Assembly (NCBI GenBank): GCA_964428075.1
Contig: CAYRWQ010000028.1
Coordinates: 1 to 8,851, forward strand
Source of the DNA: JAGOSP01 sp964428075
Lineage (GTDB): Bacteria > Patescibacteriota > Minisyncoccia > Moranbacterales > UBA1568
Length of the DNA: 8,851 nucleotides
Reading direction: 5' to 3'
Positions 5,859-8,851 of this stretch are shown here, piece after piece. A program made the translations under genes and the position numbers. The notes under the pieces are model-generated. The model was not told where the DNA came from, searched no databases, and saw only the letters and a list, made by a program, of their open reading frames with translations. Within the stretch, counting starts at the first letter, position 1. Every line of letters begins with the position of its first letter.

Positions 5859-6416
5859 ATGTTTAAATGGATTTTTGCTCTTTGCATTGCTCTCTCGGTT
5901 TCATTCCCGAGCGTGAGTGTTGGTCAACAGTATCGGCAACCAAATACTGCGGAGTATCAAAGGGCGGCTCTGTACAAAGCAAATACAGCTCGAAGTGTGG
6001 GGCTGAACAGCAACCATTCATGGGACCAAATACGACAAGCCTTCATAGCACAGGCTCTAGATGCGGCATGCACCGGTCTACGACGGGGTGGTTTTCCACA
6101 AAACCGAGCCTGCGACTGGCTCGTCGTCCGAAGCATACAGTTGCTGGCACGTGACAGCCAGGTGCAAGCACAAATGTCGATTGACGAGATGGCAAGGACT
6201 GCAGCCCAAAAAATCTTGGCTGAAAAAAGCCAATTGGTAGCTATCTGCCCGGGTCAGGACCTAGCATCGCCATGGGAGTCATTGTTTGTATGTGCTCTCG
6301 CACATGAAACAGAGATGAGAAGACGAGCCCTTAAGCTTCCTCCAAGCGCATCGACTGAAATGATCGAGTCTATCTGGGCCGTAGAAAGGGGTCCGGATGT
6401 GACAATCACCCGCTGA
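5859..6416 (+). CDS. Secreted protein with four mature cysteines, unknown function
   Basis: A 185-residue protein I do not recognise. Residues 1-22 look like a Sec signal peptide: Lys3, a hydrophobic core (IFALCIALSVSF) and a plausible cleavage after SVG22 before Gln23. There is no lipobox, as the only Cys in that region (Cys9) lies inside the hydrophobic core. The mature part is largely helical and has four cysteines, Cys71, Cys85, Cys130 and Cys145, in two pairs spaced 14 and 15 residues apart, which suggests two disulfide-linked helical hairpins in the envelope or outside the cell. The ATG at 5859 has AAGGAG six bases upstream and a consensus -35 promoter. It ends in TGA and is followed by a strong terminator, so it is a monocistronic and possibly well-expressed gene. 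No enzyme motif is visible. Confidence 0.82.
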   Translation: MFKWIFALCIALSVSFPSVSVGQQYRQPNTAEYQRAALYKANTARSVGLNSNHSWDQIRQAFIAQALDAACTGLRRGGFPQNRACDWLVVRSIQLLARDSQVQAQMSIDEMARTAAQKILAEKSQLVAICPGQDLASPWESLFVCALAHETEMRRRALKLPPSASTEMIESIWAVERGPDVTITR

Positions 6417-6468
6417 TACCAACAGATGCAAGATACGGTCATACACCATACTGAAAAGATATTCTCTT

Positions 6469-6516
6469 ACAGGGAAACCTCCACCGACTCGGTGTCAAAG
6501 GTTTTCCTGTTTTTTT
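6469..6516 (+). terminator. Intrinsic terminator after secreted-protein gene
   Basis: ACAGGGAAACCT (6469-6480) pairs with AGGTTTTCCTGT (6499-6510), 12 bp with one G-U, and encloses a second hairpin CACCG-ACT-CGGTG (6482-6494). A seven-T tract follows at 6510-6516. The T tract favours the plus strand; the minus-strand read-out lacks one, so the convergent ABC-F gene may share only the hairpin. Confidence 0.88.
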
Positions 6517-6521
6517 ATACT

Positions 6522-7979
6522 TCAAATCAGTTTTGTCAGATCGAGTTCTTCGTCAACACGGATCTGCGCCACAAAATCCGGGACATGCGAGACAAAAATC
6601 ATCGCCCCCGCATACGCATCAAGCGCTGCGGCAATGACCGGCAAATGGCGAAAATTGATGTGGTTGGTTGGTTCATCTAAAATGAGCAGTTGCGGTCGCG
6701 CGAGTACGAGTCGCGCAAAGAGAAGTAACCCCTTCTGGCCTTCCGAAAAACTTGCGACCTTATTACTCAACAGTTCGCCAGAGATAAGGAAACTTCCCGC
6801 CGTCCGGAAAATATCCTCCTTTGTTCCCTCATCCATCACTTCTTCGAGTGCTTGAAAACCAGTCCGATCAAAATCAAGTGTCGAAAAATCCTGACGATAA
6901 TACCCGACTTTGATACCCGGTGCGATCTCGGCACGTTCCGTATTCCCTGAAGCGATTTCCTCAAGAAAAGTGCTTTTCCCGATGCCATTCGGTCCAGAAA
7001 CAATGAGGTGCATCCCCCGCTTGAGAGTCAAGTCGATGCGCTTGATGTTTACCCCAAACTCCCCAACCAACGAAACGGTCTTTAAACGAATAATTGGTCC
7101 AGCGACATCAGGAAAGGGAATACGGAAATCCGACAGAGTCTTGTCTTCGCGGCGGACATCCACCTTGTTCTCTTCGAGCTCTGTAGCGAGCGTGCGCATA
7201 CGCTTAGCCACACCACGCAGCTTTCCTCCCTTATTGGCAAAAACATTCGCCTGGTCTTTTTTCTCTTTAATCGTCCGTTCAAGCCGGACATTCTCACTCT
7301 GTTCTTTCTCGATCCTCTTTTTAATCTCCTCTACCACATCATAATAATCGCCAGCATACTGCTCAAGTGTATGCGTGTGCACATCAAGATAGAGCACTCC
7401 CTGAGTGAAGGCGTTCAAAAAATCCGCATCATGAGAAATGACAAGCACGGTTTTCTCGTAATCAATCAGGAATTGTGTTAGGTGCGCGATACCTTCGTAG
7501 TCAAGATTATTGGTTGGTTCATCAAGTAGGAGAATATCTGGATTCTGAATGAGCGCCGACGCAAGAAGAAGACGCGCCTGCTGTCCTCCAGAGAACTCGC
7601 ACATTTTCTTTTCAAGAGGAGGCATCGGCAAATTGACCGCGCTTAACACACTTGCGATACGCTTCGGAAGATTCCATTTTTTTTCTGTAAAAAATTGACC
7701 AAAAAATTCCTCTACCGTATATTTGAGTTGCTCGCGCGGGATGGTCTGCCGGCCGATTGCGACCGTCGCTCCCCGATCAAGCGAGACGCGCCCGCTCTGT
7801 GGTTTGAGTTCACTCATGATTAACTTGAAAAGCGAACTCTTGCCCGCTCCATTCTGACCCATGAGTGTCAGTTTCGCACCACTCCGAATTGCAAAACTCA
7901 CGTCTTCGAGAAGCGGCTTTTTATGCTGATATTCGAATGTAACTTTCTCGAACCGGAGAACTACTGAATCCTTACCCAT
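6522..7979 (-). CDS. ABC-F family ATPase (translation-factor type)
   Basis: A soluble protein with two ATP-binding cassettes and no membrane segments in its core, as in ABC-F proteins, which act on the ribosome as translation or antibiotic-protection factors. From the ATG at 7979 it has 485 residues. Cassette 1: Walker A GQNGAGKS (41-48), signature SGGQQ (130-134), Walker B with Glu154 in DEPTNNLD, H-switch His183. A charged, probably coiled-coil linker spans about 212-285. Cassette 2: Walker A GPNGIGKS (329-336), signature SEGQ (412-415) instead of SGGE/SGGQ, Walker B with Glu436 in DEPTNHIN, and SHVPD (His465) instead of SHD. The subfamily and any resistance role cannot be told from sequence alone. 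An in-frame GTG at 8030, with AGGAG (complement of 8041-8045) ten bases upstream, would add 17 mostly hydrophobic residues; the ATG at 7979 has no Shine-Dalgarno. The family N-terminus favours 7979, but the start is open. The stop is TGA. Confidence 0.93.
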   Translation of the reverse strand: MGKDSVVLRFEKVTFEYQHKKPLLEDVSFAIRSGAKLTLMGQNGAGKSSLFKLIMSELKPQSGRVSLDRGATVAIGRQTIPREQLKYTVEEFFGQFFTEKKWNLPKRIASVLSAVNLPMPPLEKKMCEFSGGQQARLLLASALIQNPDILLLDEPTNNLDYEGIAHLTQFLIDYEKTVLVISHDADFLNAFTQGVLYLDVHTHTLEQYAGDYYDVVEEIKKRIEKEQSENVRLERTIKEKKDQANVFANKGGKLRGVAKRMRTLATELEENKVDVRREDKTLSDFRIPFPDVAGPIIRLKTVSLVGEFGVNIKRIDLTLKRGMHLIVSGPNGIGKSTFLEEIASGNTERAEIAPGIKVGYYRQDFSTLDFDRTGFQALEEVMDEGTKEDIFRTAGSFLISGELLSNKVASFSEGQKGLLLFARLVLARPQLLILDEPTNHINFRHLPVIAAALDAYAGAMIFVSHVPDFVAQIRVDEELDLTKLI

Positions 7980-8156
7980 ATACAAAAAAATCAAAAACAC
8001 TCTACTAAGAAGCACGAACCATTGTGTCACATATCCGCGGCTCCTGCAAACCCCTGTTAAGAAATGCTATCCTTATTCACTTAAGACCTCTAAAGCGGAA
8101 AAAGCCAATTTTTGGTTCTACTTCGCCAATATAGAATACACAATGAACATGCTCAC

Positions 8157-8162
8157 TATAAT
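8157..8162 (+). promoter_or_regulatory. Perfect -10 box upstream of the transglutaminase-like gene
   Basis: TATAAT matches the -10 consensus exactly, in an AT-rich gap between divergent genes. No good -35 lies 16-18 bases upstream (best AATACA at 8135-8140), so an activator or another recognition mode may be needed. A start near 8169 would leave a leader of about 95 bases. Confidence 0.45.
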
Positions 8163-8178
8163 ACAAAGAATATGACTC

Positions 8179-8238
8179 TTACAGACTCTCTCCCTTTACA
8201 GACTCCTGCGGAAAGTCTACAATTTCAAGTCGGAAATT
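8179..8238 (+). repeat. Direct repeats and stem-loops in a 5' leader
   Basis: TTACAGACTC occurs at 8179-8188 and 8196-8205, 17 bases apart. The second copy can form AGACT (8200-8204) with AGTCT (8214-8218); the first copy contains the same AGACT and could compete for that arm. A second hairpin is AATTTC (8221-8226) with GAAATT (8233-8238), ending 13 bases before the Shine-Dalgarno AGGAGGG. This could be an operator pair or a structured leader. The stems are short, so significance is uncertain. Confidence 0.35.
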
Positions 8239-8263
8239 AAGTACCTTATACAGGAGGGTTATC

Positions 8264-8785
8264 ATGCTAGTGCGTTCTGATTTACTTGAACTTGGTGATG
8301 CTGAAGCGTGGAATAGAGTACGACGAGTTTCCATCCAGGCCTTCAGTGTTCGGTTGTGGCTTCCCAATCTGTTGTTTACTACCAATGGTCGGAAAACAGA
8401 GATCCCAAACTGTCATGTGATGGCGCATGCGTTTGCGCGGGTGTTTGGTTACGAGGCGAAAGATGGAGAGCACTGCTACAGTAGTAACGTCCAGCTCACT
8501 CCAAACCAAGCTGACATAGACGTATATTTCACCACCGTACTTCACTCCTGGGTTGAATTTGAAACGACAAAAGGTAACCGTTTCCTCCTCGACATTTTTC
8601 CAGATGAAGGCGGATCTATCTTTCCAATACTCTATCGTGCGCCGCATCATTGTTATTGGGTTCCACAAGATACAGAACGTGTTCAAGTACTTGCCACTCT
8701 GCTAGATAATAAATCTTTCCAGAAAGATGTAGACGAACTCTCGAAGCGCATAACGAAAATGGCACACAAGGCCAATCTTTTGTAG
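8264..8785 (+). CDS. Hypothetical protein, possible transglutaminase-like Cys-His-Asp fold
   Basis: A 173-residue cytosolic protein without signal peptide or membrane helices that I cannot name. The ATG at 8264 has a strong AGGAGGG (8252-8258) five bases upstream. The arrangement resembles the papain/transglutaminase-like core: Cys50 at the start of a predicted helix (NCHVMAHAFARVFGY), then His94 in HSWVEF on a strand, then Asp110 at the end of the next strand (RFLLDIFPDEG). Spacings of 44 and 16 residues and the H-x-W-x-E pattern fit that fold, in which the three form a catalytic triad for peptide or amide chemistry. This is a motif reading, not a family match. The C-terminal 40 residues are helical and Lys-rich. 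The gene stands alone, with a long structured leader upstream and a hairpin downstream. Confidence 0.75.
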   Translation: MLVRSDLLELGDAEAWNRVRRVSIQAFSVRLWLPNLLFTTNGRKTEIPNCHVMAHAFARVFGYEAKDGEHCYSSNVQLTPNQADIDVYFTTVLHSWVEFETTKGNRFLLDIFPDEGGSIFPILYRAPHHCYWVPQDTERVQVLATLLDNKSFQKDVDELSKRITKMAHKANLL

Positions 8786-8822
8786 GATGAGAGCTGGAGA
8801 CATCGTGACCTAAATCAATCAT

Positions 8823-8850
8823 CGGAGTGATCGTGAACCATGACACTCCG
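8823..8850 (+). terminator. Hairpin at the window end, probable terminator (truncated)
   Basis: CGGAGTG (8823-8829) pairs with CACTCCG (8844-8850), and inside it TCGTG-AAC-CATGA can pair further with one bulged A. It lies 38 bases after the preceding stop. The next base is T and the window ends there, so whether a T tract follows cannot be seen. Confidence 0.5.
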
Positions 8851-8851
8851 T

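Noticed and set aside
6482..6494. CACCGACTCGGTG resembles the terminal stem of Cas9 tracrRNA
   Set aside because: It is the inner hairpin of an ordinary terminator; no CRISPR repeat, anti-repeat or cas gene is present.
1..8851. CRISPR arrays, tRNAs, rRNAs, insertion sequences or att sites
   Set aside because: No regularly spaced repeats, cloverleaf-like sequences, transposase motifs or terminal inverted repeats were seen on either strand.

Overview
This window looks like ordinary bacterial chromosome of about half GC. It uses the standard code: TAA, TAG and TGA all end recognisable genes, so TGA is not reassigned. Genes are compact, mostly monocistronic, and carry their own sigma70-type promoters and hairpin terminators. 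The mix of a few biosynthetic enzymes with small, unplaced membrane and secreted proteins, and an unusual ABC-F ATPase, suggests a small-genome lineage such as a Patescibacteria/CPR bacterium that still has isoprenoid and nucleotide synthesis. That assignment is inference; no marker gene is present.

Layout. 1-1109 (+): ispG, 5' truncated by the window edge, followed by a hairpin at 1130-1154. 1181-1441 (+): an open frame with a CxxC...CxxC zinc-ribbon signature but no normal start codon, between a possible extended -10 and a strong terminator (1468-1504). 1509-2762 (-): HI0933/YhiN-type flavoprotein. 2885-3853 (+): pyrB with its promoter. 3960-5235 (+): a purC transcription unit with a consensus-like promoter, a 5' stem-loop, a purC gene broken by one extra base near 4696-4698, a 51-residue basic protein and a strong terminator. 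5234-5808 (+): polytopic membrane protein. 5792-6516 (+): secreted protein with four mature cysteines, its promoter overlapping the end of the previous gene. 6522-7979 (-): ABC-F ATPase. 8157-8850 (+): a gene with a structured leader and a Cys-His-Asp pattern like transglutaminase-fold proteins, followed by a hairpin cut by the window end.

How the genes relate. IspG (MEP isoprenoid pathway), PyrB (pyrimidine synthesis) and PurC (purine synthesis) are core metabolism but do not form one operon. The best leads are the frameshifted purC, the start-less zinc-ribbon gene and the transglutaminase-like protein. No mobile element, CRISPR array, tRNA or rRNA was seen, and I do not see a clear multi-gene novel system.
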